Counted from the stretch's first letter, positions 30,807-42,410 are shown. The stretch: DNA of 64,000 nucleotides from Prochilodus magdalenae (GCA_024036415.1 JAMWET010005075.1:217501-281500), one strand, 5' to 3'. Notes: a model not told the origin generated them from the letters alone. Translations and numbers: made by a program.

Positions 30807-31339
30807 CAGGGGTTGGACAATGAAACTGAAACACCTGGTTTTAGACCACAATCATTTATTAGTATGGTGTAGGGCCTCCTTTTGCGGCCAATACAGCGTC
30901 AGTTCGTCTTGGGAATGACATATACTGCGTCCTGCACAGTGGTCAGAGGGATTCTAAGCCATTCTTCTTGCAGGATAGTGGCCAGGTCACTACGTGATGC
31001 TGGTGGAGGTTCGTCCTTCTTGGTGGTATGCTGACATTACCCTGGATACCGTGGCTCTTGATACATCACAAAGACTTGCTGTCTTGGTCACAGATGCGCC
31101 AGCAAGACGTGCACCAACAATTTGTCCTCTTTTGAACTCTGGTATGTCACCCATAATGTTGTGTGCATTGCAGTATTTTGAGCAGAACTGTGCTCTTACC
31201 TGCTAACTGAACCTTCACACTCTGCTCTTACTGGTGCAATGTGCAATTAATGAAGATTGGCCACCAGGCTGGTCCAATTTAGCCATGAGACCTCCCACAC
31301 TAAAATGACAGGTGTTTCAGTTTCATTGTCCAACCCCTG
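30807..31339 (-). mobile_element. Tc1 deletion derivative, copy 1
   Basis: 533 bp with perfect inverted ends: CAGGGGTTGGACAATGAAAC at the left and its reverse complement at the right. Read on the minus strand it joins the first 49 codons of a Tc1-type transposase (MGDIPEFKRGQIVGARLAG...) directly to its C-terminal part (SRSDLATILQEEWLRIPLTT). The whole catalytic core is removed. TA flanks the right end; the left flank is CACA. Near-identical copies lie at 33738-34266 and 57626-58158. Confidence 0.85.
30990..31154 (-). pseudogene. 54-codon HTH-only frame in Tc1 derivative, copy 1
   Basis: Starts ATG at 31154 and ends TAG at 30992-30990. It encodes the first helix-turn-helix of the transposase (VTKTASLCDVSRATVSRVMS), then six residues from the out-of-frame junction. 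It has no catalytic residues. It could only be a DNA-binding remnant if it were expressed, and there is no evidence for expression. Confidence 0.6.
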
Positions 31340-31365
31340 TATATATATATACACATATATACATT

Positions 31366-31401
<36 letters not shown>

Positions 31402-31411
31402 CAAAAGAGCT

Positions 31412-31498
31412 AAACTGCATTTTTACACTTTCAGTGGATTACTATGAATTCATATATATATATATAATCCATGTACTGAAAGTGTAAAAATGCAGTTT
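31412..31498. repeat. 87-bp hairpin (24-bp arms)
   Basis: 'actgcatttttacactttca' is mirrored exactly by 'tgaaagtgtaaaaatgcagt'. The arms extend to AAACTGC..GCAGTTT outside and GGATTA..TAATCC inside, with a TA-rich loop. It lies next to a TA tract just right of the Tc1 derivative. Confidence 0.85.
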
Positions 31499-31499
31499 C

Positions 31500-33490
31500 A
31501 AATAGTGTAGAGGATCATGCATGCTGTACAGAACAGTTTGCCACCTGCTTGTTTGAAACAGTCATGCTAGTCCAATAGAAGAGGAGGTGGGGGGACATTT
31601 TGATGCAACACACTCACAATTCGGCCTAATAACTGAGGGACTGAGGGATTTCTAGTTAAGCTAGCCAAAAATTACAACTGCCCAGCAGAAGTGCCCCTTA
31701 GCTCTTCTGCAGCTGGACAGACTTGGGGCCTGATCTGGTGAAGTGTGAAATCCTGCTTTGTGAACTAGCCCTCAGGACCGGGTTGGTGTTCGAGGGCTTT
31801 GTGATGTGTTGTGCTGTGTTTGTTATGTGATGTGGGTAATGGGCTGTGGCTGCCCTGTGTTTTTCAGAAGCAGATTCTCCCTCCGCAGCCTCAAGGCCAG
31901 GTCCTGCCTCTGTGATTTAATGATCTGAAACTTCTGCACGGTCATCTCCATAGTCATCCTGGCAAACCTGGCTATGCATGTTGCCAGAACCTGGGGCCAG
32001 TTTGGATGTTTTCACAGTAAGAAGGGCCTGCGGTTGGCGTTACATTAGTTTGTTATTCATGCACATAACACATCATGCAGCCTAGGATTTCATTGCTTGA
32101 ATGTTGCTCCTTGGTGTCATTATGATCCTCATGAAGGAGAAACAGCACTAGATAGAAGGGTGACCAGAGAAGGGATTGTCTAGACAAATCTCAGCACAAT
32201 ATGTACCTTTCTTGAGACTGGTAAATCCCCTAGACTCAAGCGGAGACACATGTAAGATTACCAGGCTCTGATTTACAGCCAAAGTCTCATTTACCGTTTC
32301 ATTTGATCTCACTGTTGTCTAGAGAAAAGCTGCATAAATATTAAAGAGAGCTTTTTGATATTTATTCCTTCTATGGATGATCCAAAATATTGGTGACCTT
32401 CAAAGCTGAATTGGATCAAATGGCCCTAAATGGTGCAGGAGTTACTTTCTGGCACCTCAGGCCGGAATTAAAAGACATGGAGTTCTGCCCTAGACTGTAA
32501 CTGCTGCACCATTTAAGGTGGAAAGTCTGAATCTTGAAGTTCGAAGCTGGTTCACCAGCACCTCATTAATGTTGACACGACTCTCTGTCATGACTTGATC
32601 CAAGATCTTCTGTCTCAGTCTTGTCCATCAGGTCCTTTCCTCTCTGGCTTTTTCTCCACCATCTCTACTTCTTGAAATTGTGTGAAGGTAGCATTTTTCA
32701 GATATCCAATTTCTCCACCCCCTCCACTTACGTCCCTGTGCACGAACATGTTGCTGATTGGCTGGAATAGTGCTGTGTCATTCAGTCCCAAACACTCAGG
32801 GCTGTGCACAACCGAGTTTCTCCACACTGTGGACTGTGAGGAGATATTTACTGAACTGGACATTTGTTCAAAGTTGCTTACTGCACCTTTAAAGCTGCCC
32901 ACCTTTATAATAAACGGAATACCACACAGTGACAGAAACAACATCATTAAGTCTATTTTAGATGACTTAACATGCAGTTTGAGGGAAATGAGTGATGGTT
33001 TAGACATGCGGTGCTACTTGGTGGGATAAAGGTTTGTTTATTTGTTATCTACATTAAGATGAAAGTGATTTTTGAGTGGTCCATTAATGAAGACAATGCA
33101 TTCCTTATAATATTGTACTCCAAAGTCAGCTTAACTGTGATTACAGACATGTTTTAGCTCCTCTGAACACAAGGGGTCAGTATTCTTCAGCTCTGGTGTG
33201 TTGTGGGTCAGCATAGTGATGACCTGCAGAGTCTTTCCAAAGCTTCCGAAAGAGGTGCAGACAACAGGGACTGGGTGATGGATTGGTCAGCCCTGTTTCA
33301 TTAATCTGCTCAGGTCTAATGGACACAATCATGCTATGCCTCTCCAACGGTGCAGGGACATTCTGTGCCTGTGCATGTTGATTCCAGCAGGAAATAGCAC
33401 TGCTGTTTGGTAGTTCGGCCCACTGAGAGGCTGTATTAAACTGGCTACTATAGCACTACATTGACTGCTTTAGAGTACGGGAGAGATATG
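31500..33490. other. Intergenic stretch, no gene seen
   Basis: No exon or well-bounded repeat. 32615-33030 has overlapping open frames on both strands (130 and 115 codons) without family resemblance. Confidence 0.4.
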
Positions 33491-33491
33491 T

Positions 33492-33707
33492 TTGCTGAAA
33501 AACATGTATCTCCATTTGGTTGAACACAGCAGATGCCATTTACATTGTGGGACAATTTCATAATAAATGGACCTATAGGAATGCCCCAGAATTGCTTGGC
33601 CACAAGTCTGGTTCCATTGACTTACATTATAAATAAACTAGGCTTTGGCCCTCTCCTGTAAAGTTGCCATTTTGGGAATATTTGTTTTTCACTGGACAGC
33701 GACGATA
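33492..33707. mobile_element. Palindromic MITE copy
   Basis: 'aaaaacatgtatctccattt' at the left, and 'tgtaaagttgccattttggg' followed by 'ggacagcgacgata' at the right. The outer left repeat is lost. Confidence 0.75.
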
Positions 33708-33737
33708 CACTCATTAGCCAACCCTTTCAGACATGTA

Positions 33738-34266
33738 CAGGGGTTGGACAATGAAACTGAAACACCTGGTTTTAGACCACAATCATTTATTAGTATGGTG
33801 TAGGGCCTCCTTTTGCGGCCAATACAGCGTCAGTTCGTCTTGGGAATGACATATACTGCGTCCTGCACAGTGGTCAGAGGGATTTTAAGCCATTCTTCTT
33901 GCAGGATAGTGGCCAGGTCACTACGTGATGCTGGTGGAGGTTCGTCCTTCTTGGTGGTATGCTGACATTACCCTGGATACCGTGGCTCTTGATACATCAC
34001 AAAGACTTGCTGTCTTGGTCACAGATGCGCCAGCAAGACGTGCACCAACAGTTTGTCCTCTTTTGAACTCTGGTATGTCCCATAATGTTGTGTGCATTGC
34101 AATATTGTGAGCAAAACTGTGCTCTTACCTGCTAACTGAACATTCACACTCTGCTCTTACTGGTGCAATGTGCAGTTGATGAAGATTGGCCACCAGGCTG
34201 GTCCAATTTAGCCATGAGACCTCCCACACTAAAATGACAGGTGTTTCAGTTTCATTGTCCCCCCTG
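33738..34266 (-). mobile_element. Tc1 deletion derivative, copy 2
   Basis: 529-bp sister of copy 1 with the same deletion junction. It has TA before the left end and has lost AA in the right end repeat. Relative to copies 1 and 3 it has lost two bases just after the ATG of the HTH frame, so that frame is broken. Confidence 0.85.
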
Positions 34267-35139
34267 TTAATATAGCACTGGGAAACATACGCATATAGAC
34301 GGCTCACAGCTTTCCTCTGAGTATTTGTCAGTTGATCCCACATATATGTACACACACTGCTCTTTATTTGAGCAGCGCTAATGAAGCTCAGCTTGGAGAG
34401 AGGCATGGAGATCAGTTTAGTGCTGAGCTCTGGGGACGGTTTTGATCATACAGACACACCAGGCTGAAATGCACAGCTGATTATGACTGTTTTAGCTTGT
34501 GTGTGGGCTGCTGTAGCTGTTTAACAGGATGGAAGCTGCTTAGAGGAGCAATGTTGATCTTCTCATTAATGCTGGATCCGGAGTCTGTAAAGACTGTAAT
34601 GGTCCAAGCTAGCAGTGGCAGTAGCAGCAGCAGCAGCAAGGATATAAAGCGGATTATTGGCGGCTACCACTAAAAGTATAATTACGATTCAAAATCCTTC
34701 AGAATGCCTATGAGTTACGAATAATCCCCCATGATACGAACGGCGCTCCAAAGATAAATGGCCTAATTTTCTCAAACATCACTTTGTGTAATTAGGGACT
34801 CTGTAAGGCAGATAAAGCGCAAGTGCTTCCAAGTCAAATGACCTGTCCATGCTCCACCCACAGGTTTTTAACCCACTGAGACATTGCACTGCACAATTGA
34901 AATGCAGTGTACCGGCCAAAAAGCAAGTCTGTTATATTTGATTCGACGAGCCTTAGCTTCGTTACAGCTCGCATTTACTGTGGCATTGTTTTGTCAGCCT
35001 TATGAAATGTCAAAACATTCATTTCCATCCAAAGCTGCATTTATTTTAGGCCGAGGTCTTGCATTGGTTATGGGAGAGCCAAGCCACTCTGTAAAGTCCT
35101 CTCGAGCACATTCCCAAGACTTTCAGTGGGGATAAGGTC
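34267..35139. other. Intergenic stretch; candidate conserved non-coding block
   Basis: No repeat recognised from about 34560 to 34960. The sequence is complex, with balanced composition and homeodomain-type TAAT words. It might be a conserved non-coding element, but this is only an impression. Confidence 0.3.
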
Positions 35140-35760
35140 AAACTCGGCGGTGACCGATTCATGTGTGAAACTGATTCTTCACGCTCCCTGAACCGCTCTA
35201 TCACAATTAGCGGCTAATGAATCTCAGCATTGTCTTCCTGGAAATAAATCCACTGATGTGATAACCTGGTCATTCAGGTAGTCAGCAGACTTCATTGTAT
35301 TGCCACATAACATTGCTGAGATTCTACCTGATCAACTGAAGCAACCCCAGGTCATGACATTGCCTTCAGAAGTTGGTACAGTGGGCCCTATATACAATTG
35401 TGAGATCACTTCATGAACTTCCACCCCTTATCCTGATGCACCAATCTCTGTGGAAGACGGTAAATCTGGACTCTTCAGACCCCATGACCTTTTTCCACTT
35501 CACAAGAGTCCATCTTTATTCTCCATAGTGAACTCAAACCGACTAGCCTCACTACATTTGGCTTTCTTATGGCCACACAGCATTTTAGACCCAATCCTGT
35601 GAGTTCTCCACACACTGTGTGTGTGCGGAAATCCTCTTGCTTGCCCTATTGAACATAGTCAAGAATTTTACCGCCCATTCTTTACCAATTGACTTCACCA
35701 AGCATTTAATATCATTAAGCATTTTTTTCAGGGCAGTTGACTGGTCACCGCTCTCAGGTT
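35140..35760 (-). pseudogene. Tc1-like transposase relic
   Basis: The minus strand preserves an eroded transposase middle. Readable pieces are: FTMENKDGL near 35520; a degraded SPDLPSS region near 35470; GNVMTWGCFS near 35365-35335; NTMKSADYLNDQVI near 35310-35260; and a relic of the DNA region around the second Asp near 35230. Several stops and frameshifts occur and the termini are not recognised. It belongs to a different Tc1 lineage from the relics at 3790 and 38430. Confidence 0.65.
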
Positions 35761-37594
35761 TTAATAATGCATTGGAAAGTTCTTAATACAGTTAGAGTCA
35801 ACATATTTAGCTGTTTCTTTGCTTGATGCAATAATCTGAGCTATCTATAACATTATTTTCCATGACCCGGAGATGTCCTTCTATATAATAACACAGTATT
35901 ATCAGTTGGCAGTAGTTTAATCTATCGTGACTGTTGGAGAATTTAAATGCTCTGCAGCTTTATAATGCACTACATTGTAAATGCATGTACCATGCAGTCT
36001 GTTTTCTTATAATGTGTAATGTGAATCAGATCCGAGTAAGACGAGTAATTGTCTGGCTTAAGAAAACTCTGTGGAAGCGTTAGACAGAGCTTACCACCTG
36101 GGTTAACCAAACATGATGAAGACGACACATGGCTCCAATTACAGTGATCTTTATAAGCTTATGGTGGTAGTAACTTAAGGCTACTGCAGATGGAGATGCA
36201 CAAGGATCTTTGGGCTATAGATACCTACGGCATGTGTGACGGGACTCATAGATTGAGAAGAGGTGGTGCAGTGCAGTGACTGTCTAGTTAGATGTGTTGA
36301 AAATGTGTCTCAAAGCAGATGTTAATGAGTGACTGACTGAGTGATTGCATTTGGCTATAGTGGGAAGGGAGTAGCTGAATTTGCAGGTGTATAGAAGCTG
36401 ACGGCAGTGACCAAAATCCCAGCCTACAGGAAATTCTCCTCAGAATTGTGCCAGGGATGGCATCCACCAAATCTGGCCCAACAGCTCGATTCTTTGCTGC
36501 AAGGGTGGCTGCACATTAATGTGGCCTACATCCAGAAACTTGTCCAGTCCATGCATGCTGTGATAATCCAATCACAGCTGTTATTCATGGTCATGGAGGT
36601 ATTACACGCTATTAGGTATGTTGGGTATAGTCACAGGGGGCTACATTTTTGTCCAGGGAGCTTGCTACCTTGCTTGGTCCCAGCTGTTATAGGCTGTAAG
36701 CACTCTATTTACTAAACCGGTAGCAAGAGCTGCCAGATCATATAAATATCTGACCAAGAATAGAGTTAGCTTTTGAGTTTCTGACCAGAAAGCATGTTTG
36801 TGCTCTCAGTTTCAGCAGGCACAGCCGATAATGAGGTGCTACCATATAACCTGCCAGGTTAGTGGAGAAACATGCCTGTGCTGTGGATATCCATTAAGAG
36901 GTTTCTCAGTCTGTTGCAGAAATTCTGAAAAAGCACTCCGGCATTTTTTTGACAGCAACCTGCCTACGTCCTTGAACATAAGCCCCCACCTCACCTCACA
37001 ACGCTGTCAATGACGGCTAGGCAGTGTGATTGGATGACGGTGCATTGCACCACCCAAATACAGGGCAGCTAATCAAAAATCATTTCTCAGAGGTAAAGAG
37101 GGCTGAAAAAAAAATGGTCTCCCAAAACATGGGAAGCTTACAGTACCCAAACGAGGCAAGATACGCGACCTTCAAACTGGAAACTGCACATCAGATTTCC
37201 CATTCTGTAAAGCTCGCCATCAGCATCCGAACAACAGTTGCAACAGTTTAAATGCAACCAGCTCCATAATAGTGACAACAAAGTCTGACCTACTTCCTCT
37301 CAGGAAACAGCAGGGTAAGGGGGGGTGGGTGCTTCAGGGTGGGCCAGGGTGGGGTGCGGCCGGCCACTCACTGGAGTGAGGAAGGTGATATTAGTCGCAG
37401 TGGTGGCAGGGACAGAGAGACGCAATAAGCAAAACATTAATTTAGCATCCCATGCATTCTAAACAAAGGGCCGTGGGTGGACTCAGAGCTGAGGCTGAGC
37501 TAAATTAATCAGATAGTATTAAAGCAAATGGAAAATGTACCCAGGGAGCTCCTACTGTGAGTCCTCTAGCTCCTTCCCTACACCCCGCAGAAGC

Positions 37595-37630
<36 letters not shown>

Positions 37631-38285
37631 AGATATGAGGAGCTGTTAAGAGCAGCAGAGACTCCCAATCCATCAGCCACACTCACTTAAAAACACATTA
37701 CAGGAGCCTTGTGCTTCTCCGTACGTCTCTGTGTGCTTGTGAATGTGCGCACTGCCAAGTCAGGGCTGATGAACCTGATGGATGAGAAACTCAATAGAGT
37801 TTGATTTGCTAATATGAATATTGCATGTCAGTAGGCTAATGAGTGATTGCAGGAGGAAGCAGAGTGGTGTAACTCAGTAACTGCGGCATTAACTATTTAA
37901 CAGGGGATAATGCTCTAGCGGTACTGTTACAGAGCACAGCCCGAACCTGTAACTGCTAAAGTGCTGCTCATATGCTGCTGGGGTTAGATATTGCTGTCGG
38001 GGAGCATTAGACGTAAAAGATGCTTTAGAGTTGGTGCGCGATCTACATCTACCCAGCAGTGCGGTCTTTAAGAATCGATTTGCCCACCACATGCTGAGTG
38101 TGTGCGTGCCTGTGTGTGTGTGTGTGTGCTGTATCCAGTCAGCAGTGCAGCCTTCGAGCTGCAGGTATGATCATGTTGCTTGTCTTATTGAGTCTGTGGA
38201 GAGGAAGACTCTGTGGAGAGAGGGCTGGGTGAGAGAGGAAAGCTGCAGAGATTACAAGGCACCTGCTGCTGTACATACAGGTACC
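35761..38285. other. Intergenic stretch, no gene seen
   Basis: Contains (TG)n at 37598-37629 and 38107-38129, and a G-rich block at 37313-37370. No exon is supported. Stretches 37440-37560 and 37770-37870 look unique. Confidence 0.4.
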
Positions 38286-38289
38286 TCAC

Positions 38290-38429
38290 ACTCCACTGTG
38301 CACACCTGAACACAGTCCACGCAGTCCTCCGTGATTTGAATTGTTTCAGTGTTAGTGAATGCAGGGATTCTGTCCCATTCCTCCACACATAGTGGAGATG
38401 AAATTTTCTCCAGCTGAACAGTCCCAGAG
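38290..38429 (-). repeat. Second Tc1 C-terminal fragment joined to the element at 38430
   Basis: The minus strand has LEKIS..LCVEEWDRIPA, duplicating the [14 protein letters not shown] segment of the main element that lies just to the right (about 38610-38575). It looks like a piece of a second copy that replaced the outer part of the left terminal repeat. Confidence 0.5.
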
Positions 38430-39850
38430 TTTCTAGAAATCACAATGTATGATTTTTAATAATTTATTGTGTGTCGCTAGAGTAATTTGAAACAAACACG
38501 GTTAATATTTGGTACAGTAGCCTTTGTTTACAATTACAGAGGTCCAGTAGTTTTTCACCAGGTGTGCACACACTGCAGCAGGGATTTCGGCCCATTCCTC
38601 CACACAGATCTTCTCCAGAACAGCCAGGTTTCTGGGCTGTCGCTGAGAAACACTGAGTTTGAGCTCCCGTCAAAGATTTTCTATAGGGTTTAGGTCTGGA
38701 GACTGGCTAGGCCACTCCAGAACCTTGATATGCTTCTTACGGAGCCACTCCTTGGTTATCCTGGCTGTGTGCTTTGGGTCATTGTCATGTTGGAAGACCC
38801 AGCCACGACCCATCTTCAATGCTCTAACTGAGGGAAGGAGGTTGCTCCCCAAAATCTCGCAATACATGGCCTGGCCATCCTCTCCTTAATACAGTGCAGT
38901 TGTCCTGTCCCATGTGCAGAAAACACCCCCAAAGCATGATGCTTCCACTCCCATGCTTCACAGTAGGGATGGTGTTTTTGGGATGGTACTCATCATTCTT
39001 CGTCCTCCAAACACGGCGAGTGGAATTAAGATCATCTGACCACAGAACTTTCTCCCATGATTCCTCTGGATCATCCAAATGGTCATGGGCAAACTTAAGA
39101 CGGGCCTGGACGTGTGCTGATTTAAGCAGGGGAACCTTGCGTGCCATGCGTGACTTTAAACTATGACGTCTTAGTGTATTACCCACAGTAACCTTGGAAA
39201 CAGTGGTGCCAGCTCTCTTCAGGTCATTGACCAGCTCCTCCCGTGTAGTTCTGGGCTGATTCCTCACCTTTCTTAGCATCACTGATACGCCACGAGGTGA
39301 GATCTTGCGCGGAGCCCCAGTCCAAAGGAGATTGACAGTCATGTTTAGCTTCTTCCATTTTCTAATAATTGCTCCAACAGTTGATCTTTTTTGACCAAGC
39401 TGCTTGGCCATTGCCCCGTAGTCCTTTCCAGCCTTGTGGAGGTCAACAGTTTTGTCTCTGGTGTCTTTGGACAGCTCTTTGGTCTTAGCCATGTTAGTAG
39501 TTGGAGTCTTACTGATTGTGTGGGGTGGACAGGTGTCTTTATGCAGCTAACGACCTCAAACAGGTGCTTCTAATTTAGAATAATAAGTGGAGTGGAGGTG
39601 GAGTTTTTAGAGGCAGACTAACAGGTCTTTGAGGGCCAGATTTTTCGCTGATTGGCAGGTGTTCAAATACTTATTTGCAGCAGTAACACACAAATCACTT
39701 ATTAAAAAATCGTACATAGTGATTTCCGTATTTTTTTTTAATTTGTCTCTCACAGTGGACATGCAGCTAAGATGAAAATTTCAGACCCCTCTATGATTTG
39801 GGAGAACTTGCAAAGTCGCAGGGTGTTCAAATACTTATTTTCCTCACTGT
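38430..39850 (-). mobile_element. Tc1-like transposon with nearly readable transposase
   Basis: The right end is a typical Tc1 repeat ('cagtgaggaaaataagtatt' on the minus strand from about 39851, followed by the 'tgttcaaatacttattt' word again near 39660-39680). The left end keeps only the inner part ('aaatcacaatgtatgattt', about 38438-38458). The outer left repeat is missing. The transposase frame is annotated separately. The length of about 1.4 kb is close to a complete Tc1 element. Confidence 0.85.
38473..39492 (-). pseudogene. Tc1-like transposase, inactivated
   Basis: ATG at 39492, [20 protein letters not shown]. This family normally runs about 340 residues with a paired HTH domain and a DD34E core. 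Visible in order: the first HTH (residues about 10-60), the GRPR-like linker changed to LWTGAPRK, the second HTH ([19 protein letters not shown]), VLWSD with the first catalytic Asp, [24 protein letters not shown] with the second Asp, and [10 protein letters not shown] with the catalytic Glu. Lesions: loss of about 7-8 residues just after VLWSD; at least two frameshifts near 38925 and 38885; and a TGA in place of the Trp codon right after ENL. The C-terminus continues past the stop to about 38507. Recently dead compared with the other Tc1 relics here. Confidence 0.85.
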
Positions 39851-39902
39851 AATTAATTAATGCATAAATACACACTTTATATCAAAAAGTATGCTTTAAA
39901 GT

Positions 39903-40022
39903 ACACTCAGCATACCGCTACAACCACTGCCCTTAACGCCACCTCAACGTCTCCTGCAGTGACTGCAATGGTGTCGTGCCAGACTGTCATGGAGTGATCC
40001 AGAATGGCGGTGATTCATCTCT
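39903..40022 (+). repeat. Tc1-derived element, fragment D
   Basis: 'aacgccacctcaacgtct', 'tgcaatggtgtcgtgcc' and 'gactgtcatggagtga' match 12190-12250 of copy C. Both ends are missing. Confidence 0.6.
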
Positions 40023-40299
40023 TATACTCTGTTACACTACAGAGTTCCAAACACCAACTTCAGCACAGGAACTGTGCAGTGGAAGCTTCTTAAAATCGCT
40101 CGCTAATGTCAAATGTATATGATGTGTGTTACCAACTCTACAGTCTCTACCTGCATGTCGTGCTCACTGACACAGACTTCATATTTGAGTTAGAGTTAAT
40201 GGTGTTCAGGATAAATGGGTAACTGTACACGACCTTGAGAAAATTTGATAATGCTCAGTCATAGGTGACTGACAGAACAGTCTATATGGCTAACTTGAA

Positions 40300-40590
40300 T
40301 GTTTCACTGTTTTCTCTTTTTCTCTCCACTCTTTCTCTCTCTTGAATCTCTCTCCATCTTTTCTTTTTACCCTCCATCTCTCGTTTCTTTCTTTCTCTAC
40401 ACATTCTCTCTCAACCCCCACTCTCTTTCTTCCCTATTCCCTGTTTTTTTCACCCTCCATCTCTCAATCTCACCATTTCTTTCTTTTTACCCTTCCTCTC
40501 TTTATCCATGATCCCCCTCTTCTTACCCCTTCTCTTTTTTCTCTCACCATCTTTTTACCCTTTCTTATTATCTCTTCTTTCTCTACATGT

Positions 40591-40659
<69 letters not shown>

Positions 40660-40668
40660 TGTCTCTCC
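40300..40668. repeat. Pyrimidine-rich tract with (CT)n
   Basis: Plus strand almost all C/T from 40309, with pure CT at about 40592-40644. The open frames are artefacts. Confidence 0.85.
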
Positions 40669-40769
40669 ATCTGTCCTTGGTGGGTTGGCTCATGCTGAGC
40701 TGCTCCCTCCCATCAAATAGCAACTACCACATTATACTACAGTTCATAATGGACACCATCCTGCTGACA

Positions 40770-40836
40770 CACACACGCACACGCACGCACACACACACAC
40801 ACACACACACATACAAGCACATGCACACACACACAT

Positions 40837-40871
<35 letters not shown>

Positions 40872-40938
40872 TACACACACACACATACAAGCACATGCAC
40901 ACACACACACACATACACACACACACATACAAGCACAT

Positions 40939-40974
<36 letters not shown>

Positions 40975-40996
40975 ACACACACACATACAAGCACAT

Positions 40997-41034
<38 letters not shown>

Positions 41035-41043
41035 ACACACACA
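40770..41043. repeat. (CA)n array with ACATACAAGCACATGC units
   Basis: About 270 bp in which CA runs are separated by four regularly spaced 'acatacaagcacatgcac' units, forming a higher-order repeat. Confidence 0.9.
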
Positions 41044-41930
41044 GCGGCAGTGTTTAATTTGTCTGAGAGGTTCTTTTTCTGTGTTTTTCTTTGAGCTCTG
41101 TCATTTTTCCAGATAATTAGTTTGAACAAACACTGATTAAAGTGCTTTCAGTGAATCTGTATTTGGTATGTAGTGAATTCACAACTTGTTAATTCATGTA
41201 TCGCACACAAACACACCACACGCAAACTGTGCAGCGTTTCTCACCACTGTGAAGTGCACAAGGTGTCATAAGGCCTGGCAGAGTCAATTAGGTACTTCTC
41301 GTCAAGCTCAGTCGGCCTTACCACTTACCCAAACACCCCCTCCCCAAACCCCCACCCCCTCCATACACACGTACCTGCAGCCCCTCTGGTCAGTGTATAA
41401 GGCTCAGCTGGTTCTCAGGGGGTGCGTGTCACGGATGACTTACATATCCCATAATGCCATCTGGCCCTTATATCCCAAAAGACCTCTGACCAATCACAAC
41501 CTGCCAGTTACCACGGAAACACCTGACTGACACCAGACGACCAGCCGTTTCCATAGTGATGAGGAGAGACCTAGGACCACATATTATTTCGGGGGGCGGG
41601 GAGTGGGGGGTGGCCTTTGGGGTAGAGGCCATGTTGAAAAGTGGCATGCACACTTCTCGTATATGCATGTCTTTGGGGGATTAGAGACAGACCCGTGCGT
41701 CTGAGTGTGTGCATGTATGTATTGTGTGTGTGGAAGAGCCGGAGAGGTGAGATAAGGGAAGAGACGGCTCTAGACTAATCCTGACTTTAGAGGCAGACCG
41801 GGTCAAACAGGGCACTGATGTAGTTAACCCGTTAAACCCTGAGGGCCTGTGTATGTGCCCAGACTTTCTCATTCTCATAACTACATAACTCATATCAGCA
41901 GTCGCAGGAAGGGGCAGTAGTGGGTTAGGT
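41044..41930. other. Intergenic stretch, no gene seen
   Basis: Contains a G-rich block at 41588-41622. No exon is supported. Confidence 0.4.
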
Positions 41931-41933
41931 GCA

Positions 41934-42190
41934 GCTGTGGCCTGGAGGTGCGGGGACCAGCCTTGTAACTGGAAGTTTGCTGGTCTGATTCCCTGTGCTG
42001 ACAAGACTGAAGCAAGTCACCTGCCCCTGAGCAAAACACCTAACCCCTCATCTGCTCCCTGGGTGCCGTGGATAGGGCTGCCCACTGCTCTGGGCAAGTG
42101 TGCTGACTGCACCAGTGTGTATGTACGCGTGTGTGTGATGTTGGTGCTTCACTTAATGGATGGGACACACCTGGCAAATGCTTCTAAATT
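41934..42190 (+). mobile_element. SINE2 (tRNA-derived), near-complete
   Basis: The head has an A-box-like 'tggcctggaggtgcgg' (about 41938) and a B-box-like 'ggtctgattcc' (41982-41992), about 45 bp apart, as in tRNA-derived SINEs. The body ('ccgtggatagggctgccc') is shared with 25488-25655. The tail ends near 'ggcaaatgcttctaaa'. Confidence 0.65.
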
Positions 42191-42410
42191 TTAGTTTTGA
42201 ATAATTGACTTGGACAAGCCCCGCCCACAAATACATCCATTTCTGGTTACTATTGGAAGATTCACGATTAAAGGATTCTGAGGCCTTAATTAAAAAAATT
42301 GTAGCACACTACACAGTTTCTGTAAAATATCTACCTTTATAGTGCAGTATTCATTCATGTCCTACGTTTCCACATTTCTTTTATCCCTTTTTTTTTTACT
42401 TGTATCTTTC

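Noticed and set aside
30994..31206. 70-codon frame repeated at 33925 and 57813
   Set aside because: Antisense of the Tc1 derivative. Its recurrence reflects the repeated DNA, not a gene family.
32615..33029. Overlapping 130- and 115-codon frames
   Set aside because: Antisense overlap, no domain and no splice signals at their borders.
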